This document shows positions 52,540 through 62,573 of a DNA stretch of 64,000 nt, piece after piece; positions within the stretch are counted from its first letter, which is position 1, and every line of letters begins with the position of its first letter. The DNA lies in assembly GCF_000265295.1 (NCBI RefSeq), contig NC_018002.1, positions 186,001 to 250,000 of the forward strand, in the 5' to 3' direction. The stretch comes from Sulfurospirillum barnesii SES-3 (GTDB lineage: Bacteria > Campylobacterota > Campylobacteria > Campylobacterales > Sulfurospirillaceae). The translations under genes and the position numbers were made by a program. Under the pieces are notes generated by a model. The model saw nothing but the letters and a program-made list of their open reading frames with translations, was not told the DNA's origin and did no database searches.

Positions 52540-53366
52540 TTAAGACATTTGTAAAAAAAGCACTTGAAGAAGATATTGGCAGGGGTGATTTATTTAATTT
52601 AGTAGGTAAAAATAGTTTTGCTAGTGCCAATATTATATGCAAAGATGTGGGGATTTTTGCAGGAAAACCCTATGTAAAAGCTTTGTGTAAAATGAATAAA
52701 TTGGATATTACATTTTATTTTAAAGATGGGGATACTTTGCAAAAAGGTGATCTTGTAGCCCGCATTGAGGGAAAATCTAAAACGATTTTGCGTTGTGAAC
52801 GAACCATTCTTAATTTGATGCAACATGCCAGTGGGATTGCAAGTAATGTAGCGCAGTATAAAAAAGTGCTACAAGGGTATAGCCTCAAACTTCTAGATAC
52901 CCGTAAAACCAGACCCCATTTGCGTATTTTTGAAAAATATGCCATTCGTTGTGGGGGTGGTAATAATCATCGAATGGGCTTAGATGATTGTTTAATGCTT
53001 AAAGATACACATTTACAAACGATTAATGATCTGAAAAGTTTTATTCAAGAAGCCAGAGAAAAAATTCCCTTTACATGTAAGATTGAAATTGAGTGTGAAG
53101 ATGTTGATTTTGCGAAGTTTGCGATGCAGTGTGGGGCAGATATTGTGATGTGCGATAATATGTCTCATGAAGCGATAGCAGCCGTTGTTGCGTATAAAAA
53201 CAGTGATTTTCCTCACGTCCTTTTAGAAGCCAGTGGAAATATAACCAAAGATAACATTATTCAATACGCACAAACAGGAGTAGATGCTATTAGCAGTGGG
53301 AGTTTGATTCATCATGCTACATGGCTTGATTTTTCAATGAAAATTACGCATAAAACCGTTGCTTAA
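52536..53366 (+). CDS. nadC: Quinolinate phosphoribosyltransferase NadC
   Basis: Converts quinolinate and PRPP to nicotinate mononucleotide. EEDIGRGDLF, CERTILNLMQHASGIAS, LDTRKTRPHLRIFEKYAIRCGGGNNHRMGLDDCLMLKD (seen as consecutive motifs), IEIECEDVDFA and LLEASGNIT are diagnostic. 276 aa. TTACATGTAA (53071-53080) is read as FTCKIE between these motifs. Confidence 0.97.
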   Translation: MIKTFVKKALEEDIGRGDLFNLVGKNSFASANIICKDVGIFAGKPYVKALCKMNKLDITFYFKDGDTLQKGDLVARIEGKSKTILRCERTILNLMQHASGIASNVAQYKKVLQGYSLKLLDTRKTRPHLRIFEKYAIRCGGGNNHRMGLDDCLMLKDTHLQTINDLKSFIQEAREKIPFTCKIEIECEDVDFAKFAMQCGADIVMCDNMSHEAIAAVVAYKNSDFPHVLLEASGNITKDNIIQYAQTGVDAISSGSLIHHATWLDFSMKITHKTVA

Positions 53367-53383
53367 GATGAGGATATTCTACC

Positions 53384-54442
53384 GTGGCTGATGATCAAGA
53401 AAAGACCGAAGAAGCCACCTCCAAAAAGATAGAAGATGCCAGAAAAGAAGGAAACGTCCCCAAAAGTCAAGATACCAGCGCCTTTGTAACATTGGTTGTA
53501 GCCTTGGGTGCTTTTCTAGCACTTCTGCCATGGATAAAGGCACGGACTATTTTCCTTTACCACTATTACCAATCTTTAATTGGAATAGAAATCACGAAAG
53601 AAGTTACCTTCCAAATTTCAATGATTTCATTTAGAGAAATTATTTTTATGGTTATTCCTCTAGCCTTAGCCGTTGCTATTGCAGGCGTGTTAGCCAATGT
53701 TATGCAAACAGGATTTTTATTTACAACAAAGCCTCTGATGCCAAATTTTGGTAAATTAGATCCTATTAAAGGATTTAAAAATCTGTTTTCGTTAAAAAAG
53801 TTGGTTGAAACAGTTAAAACACTTTTAAAAGTCAGTGTTGTTATGGGCGTTGCGTATGTTTTTTTGTGGGAATTTACCAAGGAGCTTCCAACCGTTATCT
53901 ATTTTCCTTTGTATGACCAGTTGGCATGGCTAAAAGAAAAAATGATTATTCTTGCCGCTGTGATTTTAATCATATTTTTAGTTCTTGCCTTAGCGGATTT
54001 ACTTTTTGTACGTTACAACTATTTTAAAGACTTACGTATGAGCAAACAAGAAGTTAAAGACGAATACAAGCAAATGGAAGGTGATCCAAAAATTAAGGCC
54101 AAGATCCGTCAAATTCAGATGCAAATGACCCGTAAACGCATGATGCAAGAAATTCCGCAGGCCGATGTGGTCATTACCAATCCTACCCATTATGCTGTGG
54201 CTATTCGTTACCATCAAGACAAAGAAGCCGCCCCGAAAGTGATTGCAAAAGGAACGGATTTAGTTGCTCTTCGTATTAAAGAAATTGCCATGAATTATAA
54301 TATTCAAATTGTTGAAAATCCTCCCCTAGCACGTGAACTTTATAAAAAATGTGCGATTGGAGACATTATTCCAGAAAATCTTTATAAGGCTGTTGCAGAA
54401 GTTTTAGCCTTTGTGTATAAAAGTTCTAACAAAATGCGCTAA
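53384..54442 (+). CDS. flhB: Flagellar export protein FlhB
   Basis: Export-apparatus membrane protein that switches substrate specificity from rod/hook to filament. 352 aa: N-terminal EKTEEATSKKIEDARKEGNVPKSQD, four membrane spans (~30-50, 85-108, 140-165, 180-205), and a cytoplasmic domain with the self-cleaving NPTH site in VVITNPTHYAVAIRY. GTG start after AGGATA. It follows nadC by 17 bases and is separate from the fliFGH block. Confidence 0.97.
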   Translation: MADDQEKTEEATSKKIEDARKEGNVPKSQDTSAFVTLVVALGAFLALLPWIKARTIFLYHYYQSLIGIEITKEVTFQISMISFREIIFMVIPLALAVAIAGVLANVMQTGFLFTTKPLMPNFGKLDPIKGFKNLFSLKKLVETVKTLLKVSVVMGVAYVFLWEFTKELPTVIYFPLYDQLAWLKEKMIILAAVILIIFLVLALADLLFVRYNYFKDLRMSKQEVKDEYKQMEGDPKIKAKIRQIQMQMTRKRMMQEIPQADVVITNPTHYAVAIRYHQDKEAAPKVIAKGTDLVALRIKEIAMNYNIQIVENPPLARELYKKCAIGDIIPENLYKAVAEVLAFVYKSSNKMR

Positions 54443-54474
54443 CCCATCTCAATAACTTTTCAGGAAAAATTAAG

Positions 54475-54480
54475 TATAAT
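54475..54480 (+). promoter_or_regulatory. -10 element for the DHH-gene operon
   Basis: TATAAT in AATTAAGTATAATCTGC, 27 bases before the start at 54508, in the 65-base gap after flhB. Confidence 0.5.
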
Positions 54481-54507
54481 CTGCTTTTTTAATAAGGTGG
54501 AGTTCAC

Positions 54508-55452
54508 ATGTATCAACAGGCGTGGAAACGTATGCTTGAAGCAAAGCATAGTGTTATTGTCTCACATGTGCATCCTGATGGCGATACATTGGGAAGTGCA
54601 CTTGCCTTGTATGATGCATTAAGTCGTGCAGGTAAAAAAGTGACACTGTATAATCACACAAAAGAGCTACCTCTTTGTTACGATTTTTTACCTAATTTTA
54701 CAAAAGTGAAGCATACCTTGCCAAAGGCATTTGATTTGGTCATTAGTTGCGATTGTTCAACATTGAACAGACTCAAAATTCCCCAAGGGGATTATGATAT
54801 TGTGAACATTGACCATCATCTTACCAATCACTATTTTGGTACAGTAAATGTGGTGGTGGATCATTTTAGCAGTGCAGGTATGGTGGTTTATGAGCTGTTA
54901 AAGGCTAATGGTATTGAAATGAGTGAAGCGTGCGCAACATCTCTTTACACAGCGATTGCCGATGATACAGGTTTTTTCTTATACGGTGATATGGATGCAT
55001 TAACCTTTTCAATCGTTTCGCAATTGGTAAAGTGTGGAGCCAATCCTAAAGAAATTGCTTCTAAGGTTAAACGACGAGAGCCTCTTTCTAAAATACGTTT
55101 GTATGGCTATATGTTGAATCATTTTGATTTACATGAAAACGGAACGATTGCTACGATTATTTTTGATAAAGCATCGCTTGAAGCCACAGGGGCAACACGT
55201 TACGATACGAAAAATATTGTCAACATGCTTCGAAGTATTGCCCATGTGACAATAGCCATCATGATTTTAGAAGAAAAAGAGGGTGGATATAAAATTTCAT
55301 TACGTAGCAAAGAGCTTAACGTTGCACAGATTGCATTGGCGTATCAAGGCGGTGGTCATAAAACAGCTGCTGGTTTTGAGGTAGCACCATGCGATCCATA
55401 CATGCTTAGAGATGAGATTGTAGAACAAATAAAAAGGATTAAAACATTATGA
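54508..55452 (+). CDS. DHH-family phosphoesterase (NrnA-like)
   Basis: 314 aa with DHH motifs SHVHPDGDTLGSALAL, CDCSTL, NIDHHLTN and the DHHA1 tail GGGHKTAAGFEV. NrnA-type enzymes degrade nano-RNA and pAp or cyclic-dinucleotide breakdown products; which of these applies here cannot be told from the sequence. It overlaps the M23 peptidase gene by 4 bases and opens a long run up to ribD. Confidence 0.9.
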   Translation: MYQQAWKRMLEAKHSVIVSHVHPDGDTLGSALALYDALSRAGKKVTLYNHTKELPLCYDFLPNFTKVKHTLPKAFDLVISCDCSTLNRLKIPQGDYDIVNIDHHLTNHYFGTVNVVVDHFSSAGMVVYELLKANGIEMSEACATSLYTAIADDTGFFLYGDMDALTFSIVSQLVKCGANPKEIASKVKRREPLSKIRLYGYMLNHFDLHENGTIATIIFDKASLEATGATRYDTKNIVNMLRSIAHVTIAIMILEEKEGGYKISLRSKELNVAQIALAYQGGGHKTAAGFEVAPCDPYMLRDEIVEQIKRIKTL

Positions 55453-56819
55453 AAAGAGAAGGAAAATCTTCCGTTGCTGGGTTACTTTTAGGGCTTATTT
55501 TTTTTATTTTCATAAGCGGAGTAGTATATATTTTAAGTTCAAATGCTTTTGAAAGGGATGTTCCTAATATTGCATTAGAAAAAGAGATTGAGTGGAATTT
55601 AAAGGAACCCTTGAAAATTCACATAACGGATGAAAGTGGTCTTCGCTTTGTAGAGGCTTCACTTTTTGATGGTGAAAAGCATGCTATTTTAGAAACAAAA
55701 ACATTCAAAGAGACACAGCAAAGTGTGGATTTAAACTTAACATTTCCAAAAGTAGGGCTTAACCCAAATCAAAAAGTGTTTGAATTGAGTATTAAAGCTA
55801 TTGATAAGAGTAAATGGAACTTTTTCTCAGGCAATAGCGTAGAGGCAAAGGCTGTTATTAAAGTCGATACAAAACGCCCAGAAGTAACTATCCTCAACAA
55901 TTCGTATAAAATTACTAAAGGTGGCGTCGCAACGGTTGTATTTAGAGCGTATGATGAAGCTATGAAATCGTTATATATTGAAACCAATTTTGGAAAAAAA
56001 TTCTATCCAACACCTTTTTATAAAGAGGGGTATTATATTTCTTTTGTAGCATGGCCAACTACTGTTGAAAATTTTACTGCTTCTGTTGTTGCTACAGATA
56101 GAGCAGGCAATGTGAGTCGTTCTCATATTGCTTATTTTCTCCAAGATAAAAAATATAAAACATCAACCATTGCATTAAATGATCGTTTTTTAGAAGGAAA
56201 AATCACAGACCTTATTGCAGAAATGGCTCCAGCACAGTCCTCTCTATCTGCATTAGAAAAGTTTAAATATGTCAATGAAGAGATGCGTAAGGGAAATGAA
56301 GAGGCTATCTTAAAAGTAACGTCTAATACGCCAATCGAGCTGACCAAAAGCTTCTATCTGAAACCTTTTTATCCTTTAAGAAATGGACAAGTGGTTGCAA
56401 GTTTTGGGGATCATCGCTTTTATGAATACAATAAACAACCTATTAGTGAATCGTTTCACTTAGGGCTTGATTTTGCAAGTAACGCACAAGCTTCAATGCA
56501 GACATCCAATGATGGTTTGGTTGTGTTTGCCCGTGAAAACGGTATTTATGGAAATAACATTATTATTTCACACGGGCTTGGGGTTTACTCTTTGTATGGC
56601 CATTGTTCCAGTTATATGGTTAAAGAGGGCGATTTGGTTAGAGCAGGCGATGTTATTGCTAAAACAGGGGTTTCAGGGCTTGCTTTAGGAGATCATTTAC
56701 ATTTTGGAATGTATGTTCAAGGAATTGATGTAAGGCCTGAAGAGTGGATGGATGAGGTGTGGCTTAAAGAGAGTATTTTTAGTATTATTGATGCTGCAAA
56801 GAAGATGATTGACAGATGA
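55449..56819 (+). CDS. M23-family peptidoglycan endopeptidase, membrane-anchored
   Basis: 456 aa. One N-terminal membrane segment (~10-30), a periplasmic beta-rich region (~35-260) and a C-terminal LytM/M23 domain with zinc ligands in SFHLGLDFAS and GDHLHFGMYVQGID. H. pylori and C. jejuni have an M23 peptidase at this position before minC/lpxC, and related enzymes there trim peptide cross-links and shape the cell. Direct target not known here. Overlaps the minC gene by 4 bases. Confidence 0.92.
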   Translation: MKREGKSSVAGLLLGLIFFIFISGVVYILSSNAFERDVPNIALEKEIEWNLKEPLKIHITDESGLRFVEASLFDGEKHAILETKTFKETQQSVDLNLTFPKVGLNPNQKVFELSIKAIDKSKWNFFSGNSVEAKAVIKVDTKRPEVTILNNSYKITKGGVATVVFRAYDEAMKSLYIETNFGKKFYPTPFYKEGYYISFVAWPTTVENFTASVVATDRAGNVSRSHIAYFLQDKKYKTSTIALNDRFLEGKITDLIAEMAPAQSSLSALEKFKYVNEEMRKGNEEAILKVTSNTPIELTKSFYLKPFYPLRNGQVVASFGDHRFYEYNKQPISESFHLGLDFASNAQASMQTSNDGLVVFARENGIYGNNIIISHGLGVYSLYGHCSSYMVKEGDLVRAGDVIAKTGVSGLALGDHLHFGMYVQGIDVRPEEWMDEVWLKESIFSIIDAAKKMIDR

Positions 56820-57415
56820 AAGTAGCACAAAAAAATGTACGTGTCTTTCACATTGAAATTGATGATGAAGCAATTTTTTTAGACTATTTTAGAAAAAATA
56901 GTCTTCTTTTAAAGGAATTCCTTTTGCTTGTTGAAGGCAAAATAACAAAAAATATTGCTTTTGTCTTAGATCAAAGTGGTGTGTGTTATAAAGAGATTAA
57001 TCATTGTCATATTCGTTTGGGTGGGATTAAAAAAGAGACCCCTCTTTTAGAAGAGCCCTATTGTGAAGAATCTCCGTCTAAAGAGAAGTTTGTTGAAACA
57101 AAAACAGTTGAAAAACTAAGGCTTTTTGATCGGCCCATTCGTTCGGGTGAGGAAATTATTGAAACTTTACCTATGGTTATTTTTGGTAGGGTTAATAGTG
57201 GTGCAAAAGTTTTTTGCGAAGAGAGTGTGAGTATTTATGGTATTATAGACGGATTAGTCCAGTGTGATGGTGAATATATTGTCCTAAATGGCATTAGTCC
57301 TAGAGGGCATTTAATTTTTAATGGCGAAATTATCGATAGAGACGTCTTAAAACCAAACGTACTTCAAAAAATCGTAATGCGCGATCATGTAATTGAAATA
57401 AAGGAAATTGTGTGA
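56816..57415 (+). CDS. minC: Septum-site inhibitor MinC
   Basis: 199 aa. The C-terminal beta-helix domain is clear from ~105: LFDRPIRSGEEI, then VIFGRVNSGAKVFCEESVSIYGIIDGLVQCDGEY. The N-terminal FtsZ-inhibiting half is present but diverged. MinC blocks FtsZ assembly away from mid-cell together with MinD, whose gene is elsewhere. H. pylori has minC between an M23 peptidase gene and lpxC, the same order as here. The stop overlaps the lpxC start by 4 bases. Confidence 0.9.
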   Translation: MKVAQKNVRVFHIEIDDEAIFLDYFRKNSLLLKEFLLLVEGKITKNIAFVLDQSGVCYKEINHCHIRLGGIKKETPLLEEPYCEESPSKEKFVETKTVEKLRLFDRPIRSGEEIIETLPMVIFGRVNSGAKVFCEESVSIYGIIDGLVQCDGEYIVLNGISPRGHLIFNGEIIDRDVLKPNVLQKIVMRDHVIEIKEIV

Positions 57416-58296
57416 AACAGACCACATTAGCCAAAGCAGTCAGTGGTATTGGGATAGGATTGCATAAGGGAGAGCCGATTAAAATACGCCTTGAACCCCT
57501 AGAAGCAAACAGTGGCATTGTTTTTTATCGAAGTGATGTCGGCTTGTCGGTTCAAGCATTACCGCAAAATGTTGTCAATACACAAATGGCAACGGTGATT
57601 GGAAATGCTAGCCATTATATCTCTACTATTGAACACTTACTCTCTGCGGTATATGCCTATGGAATTGATAATATACGTATTGTTGTAGATGGTGCGGAAG
57701 TTCCTGTTATGGATGGCAGTAGTGCAAGTTTTTGTATGATGCTTGATGAAGCTGGAATTCGAAAATTAGAGGCAACAAAACGATTGTTAGTCATTAAAAA
57801 AGAGATAGAAGTGAGTGAGGGTACAAAATTTGTGCGGGTTTCACCCAGTAGTAAACCGACCTATAATTTTATGATTGATTTTAACCATCCTTCTATTGGA
57901 AAGCAAGAATACAGTTTTGAGTTTAGTAAACGTAATTTTATTGAAGAGATAGCAAAAGCCCGTACATTTGGTTTTTTAAAAGATGTACAAATGCTGCGTT
58001 CTCGTGGCTTAGCCCTTGGTGGTTCTTTGGATAATGCTGTTGTGATGGATGAGACAAAGATTTTAAATCCTGAGGGTTTACGATTTAGTAACGAATTTGT
58101 TAGGCATAAAATTTTGGATGCAATTGGGGATCTCTCCTTGCTCGGAGCTCCTTTTTTAGGTGATTATACATCACATGCGGGAAGTCACAATCTAAATCAT
58201 GAGCTTACAAAAGCGATTTTAAGAGATCCAAGCAATTATGAAATTAAAACCTTGAGTGCGGAAAAAGCAGTTGAGTTTGAAAGGGTTTACGCATAA
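57412..58296 (+). CDS. lpxC: UDP-3-O-acyl-N-acetylglucosamine deacetylase LpxC
   Basis: Zinc deacetylase and committed step of lipid A synthesis. TTLAKAVSGIGIGLHKGEP, the zinc His in STIEHLLSAVYAYGIDN, MDGSSASF, KARTFGFL, RLSNEFVRHKILDAIGDLSLLG-like segment with the second zinc His and Asp, and SHNLNHELTKAIL. 294 aa. GTG start overlaps minC. Its stop overlaps the proposed ATA start of the next gene. Confidence 0.97.
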   Translation: MKQTTLAKAVSGIGIGLHKGEPIKIRLEPLEANSGIVFYRSDVGLSVQALPQNVVNTQMATVIGNASHYISTIEHLLSAVYAYGIDNIRIVVDGAEVPVMDGSSASFCMMLDEAGIRKLEATKRLLVIKKEIEVSEGTKFVRVSPSSKPTYNFMIDFNHPSIGKQEYSFEFSKRNFIEEIAKARTFGFLKDVQMLRSRGLALGGSLDNAVVMDETKILNPEGLRFSNEFVRHKILDAIGDLSLLGAPFLGDYTSHAGSHNLNHELTKAILRDPSNYEIKTLSAEKAVEFERVYA

Positions 58297-58751
58297 AAAC
58301 GGCTGTTGATATTGTTGTTATTACACTTACCTCGCCTTTACATGTAGGCATTTATGAAAATAATCAACGGATTAAAACATTTCAAACGACAGAGCAAACC
58401 AGTGAGGCTTTGCCCTTGCTTTTTAGGGATATACTCAAAGAGTATCAACCTGCTAGGCTCTTTTTTGCCAGAGGGCCAGGAAGTTTTATGGCCATTAAAA
58501 TCACCTATATTTTTTTAAAAACTTTAAGTTTGACATTACAGATTCCTCTCTTAGCCTGTGATGGTTTTCTTTTCAATGAAGGGAATCCAATACGAGCAAT
58601 GCGTAATCTTTATTTTGTTAAAAAAGAGGGTGTTATTAGTACAGAGCGTTTTGCTCATGAATATGCTCAAAACTTTTCATTACCAGAGGTATTAGAAGAA
58701 TCTTATTTTAATCATGATAATGAACCACTTTATATGTTACCAGCAGTTTAG
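58293..58751 (+). CDS. tsaB: TsaB-like (YeaZ) protein, proposed ATA start
   Basis: TsaB partners TsaD in t6A tRNA modification. The domain is seen in VDIVVITLTSPLHVGIYENN, TTEQTSEALPLLFRDIL and the FFARGPGSFMAIKITYIFLKTL signature (family GPGSFTGLRI); it is short (152 aa). Counting only ATG/GTG/TTG, the first start is TTG 58410, which would cut off the first beta strands. The frame stays open back to TGA 58278, and the only suitably placed codon is ATA 58293, overlapping the lpxC stop (ATAA) and preceded at 7 bases by AAAGGG. H. pylori has a small gene between lpxC and thrB. Confidence 0.72.
   Translation: MKTAVDIVVITLTSPLHVGIYENNQRIKTFQTTEQTSEALPLLFRDILKEYQPARLFFARGPGSFMAIKITYIFLKTLSLTLQIPLLACDGFLFNEGNPIRAMRNLYFVKKEGVISTERFAHEYAQNFSLPEVLEESYFNHDNEPLYMLPAV
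58338..58347. repeat. One-mismatch TTACATGTAG copy in tsaB-like gene
   Basis: Encodes Leu-His-Val in the upstream extension of the tsaB-like gene. It is the only near-copy in the 10.6 kb between the perfect copies at 53071 and 63656. Confidence 0.6.
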
Positions 58752-58760
58752 GAGTCGTGT

Positions 58761-59645
58761 TTGAAAATAAAAATACCAGCGACCAGTGCAAATTTAGGAC
58801 CAGGTTTTGATTGTTTAGGTCTAGCCATTGCACTTTACAATGAAGTTTCTATTAAGCCTTCTACTTACCAAAGCATTTCGGTAAAAGGAGAAGGTGAAGA
58901 GAATGTTAAACTGAAAAAAAATAATATTTTTGTCTCCATTTTTTATGATGTCTATCAGGAACTCGTAGGGAAGAAAGATTTGTTCCGTTTTGAGTTTCAC
59001 AATAAGATTCCTTTTTCAAGAGGAATGGGAAGCAGTTCCGCAGTTATTGTAGGAGCCATTGCGAGTGCATATGAAATGGCAGGAGTTAAGGCAAGTAGAG
59101 AAATTATTTTGAATAAAGCCCTTATTTACGAAACACATCCTGATAATATTGCACCTGCTGTTTATGGAGGGTTTACAAGCTCTATTGTTGAACATGGAAA
59201 AGTGAAAACATTAAAAAAAGAGCTAGGTACTTCATTAAAAGTTGTTATGGTGATCCCCGATCGTCCTATGTCAACAGCACACTCAAGAACACTTTTGCCA
59301 AAGTCGTATATGATGAAAAATGTGGTGTACAACCTCTCTCGCGCTTCTTTACTCAGCGCAGCGTTTTTTAGTGAAAATTGGGAGTATTTAAGAGCTGCTT
59401 CAAAAGATTGTATGCACGAGCATCGTCGGATGAAACAGATGAGAGAGTTGTTTGACGTGCGTGAAATAGCTTTAAAACATGGGGCTTTAATGAGTACGCT
59501 TTCAGGGAGTGGCTCTTCTTTTTTTAATTTAGTAAAAGCAGAAGAAGCACAAAAAGTTAAGGAAGCTCTTCAAAAGAGCTTTGAAATGTTTAGGGTTGAA
59601 ATCTTCGAGTTAGATAATGATGGATTTCAAATTGTAAAAAGCTGA
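58761..59645 (+). CDS. thrB: Homoserine kinase ThrB
   Basis: GHMP kinase phosphorylating homoserine for threonine synthesis. IPATSANLGPGFDCLGLAI, the ATP loop FSRGMGSSSAVIVGA and STLSGSGSSFF near the C-terminus are classic. 294 aa. Start is TTG 58761 with GGAG 6 bases before, 9 bases after the tsaB-like stop. Confidence 0.97.
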   Translation: MKIKIPATSANLGPGFDCLGLAIALYNEVSIKPSTYQSISVKGEGEENVKLKKNNIFVSIFYDVYQELVGKKDLFRFEFHNKIPFSRGMGSSSAVIVGAIASAYEMAGVKASREIILNKALIYETHPDNIAPAVYGGFTSSIVEHGKVKTLKKELGTSLKVVMVIPDRPMSTAHSRTLLPKSYMMKNVVYNLSRASLLSAAFFSENWEYLRAASKDCMHEHRRMKQMRELFDVREIALKHGALMSTLSGSGSSFFNLVKAEEAQKVKEALQKSFEMFRVEIFELDNDGFQIVKS

Positions 59646-59663
59646 AAAACAGCTAAATTTTGA

Positions 59664-59669
59664 TATAAT
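59664..59669 (+). promoter_or_regulatory. -10 element before ylxR-infB, very short leader
   Basis: TATAAT in TTTTGATATAATCAGG, the strongest promoter-like word here, only 11 bases before the ylxR start, so its transcript would be nearly leaderless. Confidence 0.45.
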
Positions 59670-59680
59670 CAGGCGCAAAA

Positions 59681-59932
59681 ATGAGTCAACCAATACGAAT
59701 GTGCATTATTTGTAGACAAAGAGCTTTACAAGAAAGTTTACAACGATTGCAAATCATCAACGGCGAACTCGTACCTTTTTCTAAATCAGGAAGAAGCTTT
59801 TATATCTGCAAGGCATGTATGACAAACAATGAAAAGAAAGTTGTGAAGATACTCAACAATAAATGCAAAACAAATCACAAAGCAATGATGGATTTTGGTA
59901 AAACTTTTAAGGAGACAGCTACGAATGGATAA
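59681..59932 (+). CDS. ylxR: YlxR/DUF448 RNA-binding-like protein
   Basis: 83-residue protein of the YlxR family ([17 protein letters not shown], then [11 protein letters not shown]), normally found next to nusA/infB. YlxR has been reported to bind nucleic acid and influence RNase P in some bacteria; no firm role here. The two CxxC pairs could bind zinc. It overlaps infB by 8 bases. The ribosome site is weak. Confidence 0.88.
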   Translation: MSQPIRMCIICRQRALQESLQRLQIINGELVPFSKSGRSFYICKACMTNNEKKVVKILNNKCKTNHKAMMDFGKTFKETATNG

Positions 59933-62573
59933 GGTTCGCATAACCGAAATAGCAAAAGAACTAGGCATGAAAAGTAAAGATATTATTGAAAAGGCAATAG
60001 ATATGGGGCTTGATGTCAAAGCACCTTCCAGTTCTATCAATACAGAAGATGCTGAAAAATTAATGAACTATGTTTTAACAGGTGAGAGCCCAAATACCCC
60101 CAAGCCTATATCTCCACTTAAGAGTGTTGAAGTTAAAAAAGCAGAGGTTGTAGAAAAACCATCCATTGTTGAAGAACCAAAGGTTGAAAAAATAACACCT
60201 ACTAAGACAAAGACGCTGAAAGAAAAAGAATCTGAGGTACTCAATACTGAGCCTTTATCTTTATCAGTCGAACAAAAAGATGATGAAATGTTGCAAGGTG
60301 ATGCAGAAGAGATCAGCGAAGATAAGAATGATCCTACCAATGTACGAAAACGTAGAGGTTTGGTTATTGTTAAAAAGAAAAGACCAGAAAAAGAAGAACA
60401 ACTGATTGAAGAGAAAAAAGAGACGCATCTGTCCTACGGTTCTCAAGAACAAGAGAAGTCTCGTAGTTTTGACTCTATTTTCTCTACTCCATCAAACAGT
60501 GATTTACAAAAAAAGAAGAAAAAAGTTAAAAAATTACCTGCTGAGAAAAAGACCAACGCAGAGAAACTAGATATTGCTTTAAATATTGAAATGACCAATA
60601 CACATATTGATTCAGATGAAGAAGATATGATTGTTTTGCCTGATTTAAATGAGGGACTTAAGGTCACAGAAGAAGTCAAAAAGAAAAAGCAGATTGATCC
60701 TAGTCAAATTAGAACAACGAAAAAAACAAATTTTGTTATGCAAGGTATTCAAAGAGTTGGACGTAAAAAAAGACGACGTACTGTCATGACACAAGAAGCA
60801 GAAGCTATTAGTGCTATTGAAATTCCTGAAGAAATTCGTGTGTATGAATTTGCTGAAAAAATGAATAAACCTGTGGGTGAAGTGATTAAGGAACTTTTCT
60901 CTTTAGGTGTTATGTTTACAAAAAATGACTTTCTTGATAAAGATTCGATTGAAATTTTAGCAGACACATTTGGGGTGAATGTTACCACCGTCAATGATCA
61001 AGAAGCATTTGATTACGTTAAAGCTTATGATGAAGAGGGCGAAGCAGGTGAGCAAAACTTGGTAGAGCGTGCCCCTGTAATTACGATCATGGGACACGTT
61101 GATCATGGTAAAACGTCATTACTTGATTACATTCGTAGTGCAAAAGTGGCTGCGGGTGAAGCGGGTGGTATTACCCAACACGTAGGTGCTTATATGGTTG
61201 AAAAAAATGGTCGCAATATTACTTTTATCGATACTCCAGGTCATGAGGCTTTTACGGAGATGCGTTCTCGTGGAGCGAAAGTTACGGATATTGTTATTGT
61301 GGTTGTGGCTGCAGATGATGGTGTAAAACCTCAAACCAAAGAGGCGGTTGAGCATGCTAAGGCAGCGGGCGTTCCTATTATCATTGCGGTCAATAAAATG
61401 GATAAAGAATCTGCCAATCCTGATTTGGTAAAAGCTCAGCTTGCTGAGCTTGGTATTACGCCAATTGATTGGGGTGGAGAGCATGAGTTTGTGCCAGTAT
61501 CTGCTAAAACAGGTATGGGTATCGAAGATTTATTAGAGACGATTTTATTGCAAGCGGATTTACTCGAACTTCAAGCAGACCCTAGCCGAGAGGTTAAAGC
61601 AACGGTTATTGAGAGCTCTCTTGAAAAAGGAAGAGGTCCTGTAGCAACAGTGGTAATAGAAGATGGTACGATGAGAGTGGGTGATATTGTTGTAGCAGGT
61701 ATTGCTTTTGGTAAAGTAAAAGCATTGCTTAATGATAGAGGTCTTGCTGTGAAAGAAGCAAAACCAGGTGAGCCTGTTGTTGTTTTGGGACTCAGTGAAG
61801 TTCCAGGTGCTGGTGAGACACTCATTAGCGTTAAAACCGATAAAATTGCACGTGAATATGCTAAGAAAAAAGCAGAATATTTACGCCAAAAAGAGCTTTC
61901 TAAATCTACTAAAGTGAGTCTTGATGAGCTTAGCGATATGATTGCTGAGGGCGCTTTAAAAACGTTACCAGTTATTATTAAAGCGGATGTTCAAGGAAGC
62001 TTAGAGGCGATTAAAGGCAGTTTGAAAAAAATTAGAAATGCTGAAACTAAAGTTAATATCGTAAGTGCAGGTATTGGTGGTATTACAGAAAGTGATGTGG
62101 CACTTGCTAGTGCTAGTTCAGATTGTATTATCTTAGGTTTCCATGTTCGCCCAACTGGTACGGTCAAAGAGAGAGCAAAAAGCTCAGGCGTTGAAATTAA
62201 AACGTACAATATTATTTATGATTTGATTGATGATGTAACCAATATTGTTACAGGATTGATGGCACCTGTTATTCGTGAAGAAAATATTGGTCAAGCAATG
62301 GTTAGAGAAGTGTTTGCCGTGCCAAAACTAGGACATATTGCTGGATGTATCGTAACCGATGGTACGATTAACCGTGGTGTGAAAATCAGGGTTATTCGTG
62401 ATGGTGTGATTATTTATGAAGGCAGTGTCTCTTCTTTAAAACGTTTCAAAGACGATGTAAAAGAAGTAGGTAAAGGGTATGAATGTGGTGTAGGCATTGA
62501 GGGCTACACGGATATTAAAGTGGGCGATTATATCGAGAGCTTTAAAGAGGTTGAAGAAAAAGCAAAACTATGA
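59925..62573 (+). CDS. infB: Translation initiation factor IF-2
   Basis: GTPase delivering fMet-tRNA to the ribosome. 882 aa from ATG 59925 (AAGGAG upstream); an in-frame start at 59895 adds ten unrelated residues. N-terminal IF2N ([25 protein letters not shown]), a long lysine/glutamate-rich linker (~70-300), a second IF2N-like module ([22 protein letters not shown]), the G domain starting near residue 388 ([24 protein letters not shown]), and C-terminal domains. No TTACATGTAA copy occurs in this long gene. Confidence 0.98.
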   Translation: MDKVRITEIAKELGMKSKDIIEKAIDMGLDVKAPSSSINTEDAEKLMNYVLTGESPNTPKPISPLKSVEVKKAEVVEKPSIVEEPKVEKITPTKTKTLKEKESEVLNTEPLSLSVEQKDDEMLQGDAEEISEDKNDPTNVRKRRGLVIVKKKRPEKEEQLIEEKKETHLSYGSQEQEKSRSFDSIFSTPSNSDLQKKKKKVKKLPAEKKTNAEKLDIALNIEMTNTHIDSDEEDMIVLPDLNEGLKVTEEVKKKKQIDPSQIRTTKKTNFVMQGIQRVGRKKRRRTVMTQEAEAISAIEIPEEIRVYEFAEKMNKPVGEVIKELFSLGVMFTKNDFLDKDSIEILADTFGVNVTTVNDQEAFDYVKAYDEEGEAGEQNLVERAPVITIMGHVDHGKTSLLDYIRSAKVAAGEAGGITQHVGAYMVEKNGRNITFIDTPGHEAFTEMRSRGAKVTDIVIVVVAADDGVKPQTKEAVEHAKAAGVPIIIAVNKMDKESANPDLVKAQLAELGITPIDWGGEHEFVPVSAKTGMGIEDLLETILLQADLLELQADPSREVKATVIESSLEKGRGPVATVVIEDGTMRVGDIVVAGIAFGKVKALLNDRGLAVKEAKPGEPVVVLGLSEVPGAGETLISVKTDKIAREYAKKKAEYLRQKELSKSTKVSLDELSDMIAEGALKTLPVIIKADVQGSLEAIKGSLKKIRNAETKVNIVSAGIGGITESDVALASASSDCIILGFHVRPTGTVKERAKSSGVEIKTYNIIYDLIDDVTNIVTGLMAPVIREENIGQAMVREVFAVPKLGHIAGCIVTDGTINRGVKIRVIRDGVIIYEGSVSSLKRFKDDVKEVGKGYECGVGIEGYTDIKVGDYIESFKEVEEKAKL

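Noticed and set aside
58260-58300. Programmed -1 frameshift from lpxC into the tsaB-like frame
   Set aside because: No X-XXY-YYZ slippery heptamer is in phase before the lpxC stop, and lpxC is already full length.
58410-58751. tsaB-like gene starting at TTG 58410
   Set aside because: This start cuts away the clear TsaB first strands and has no ribosome site; an upstream start is favoured even though it needs ATA.
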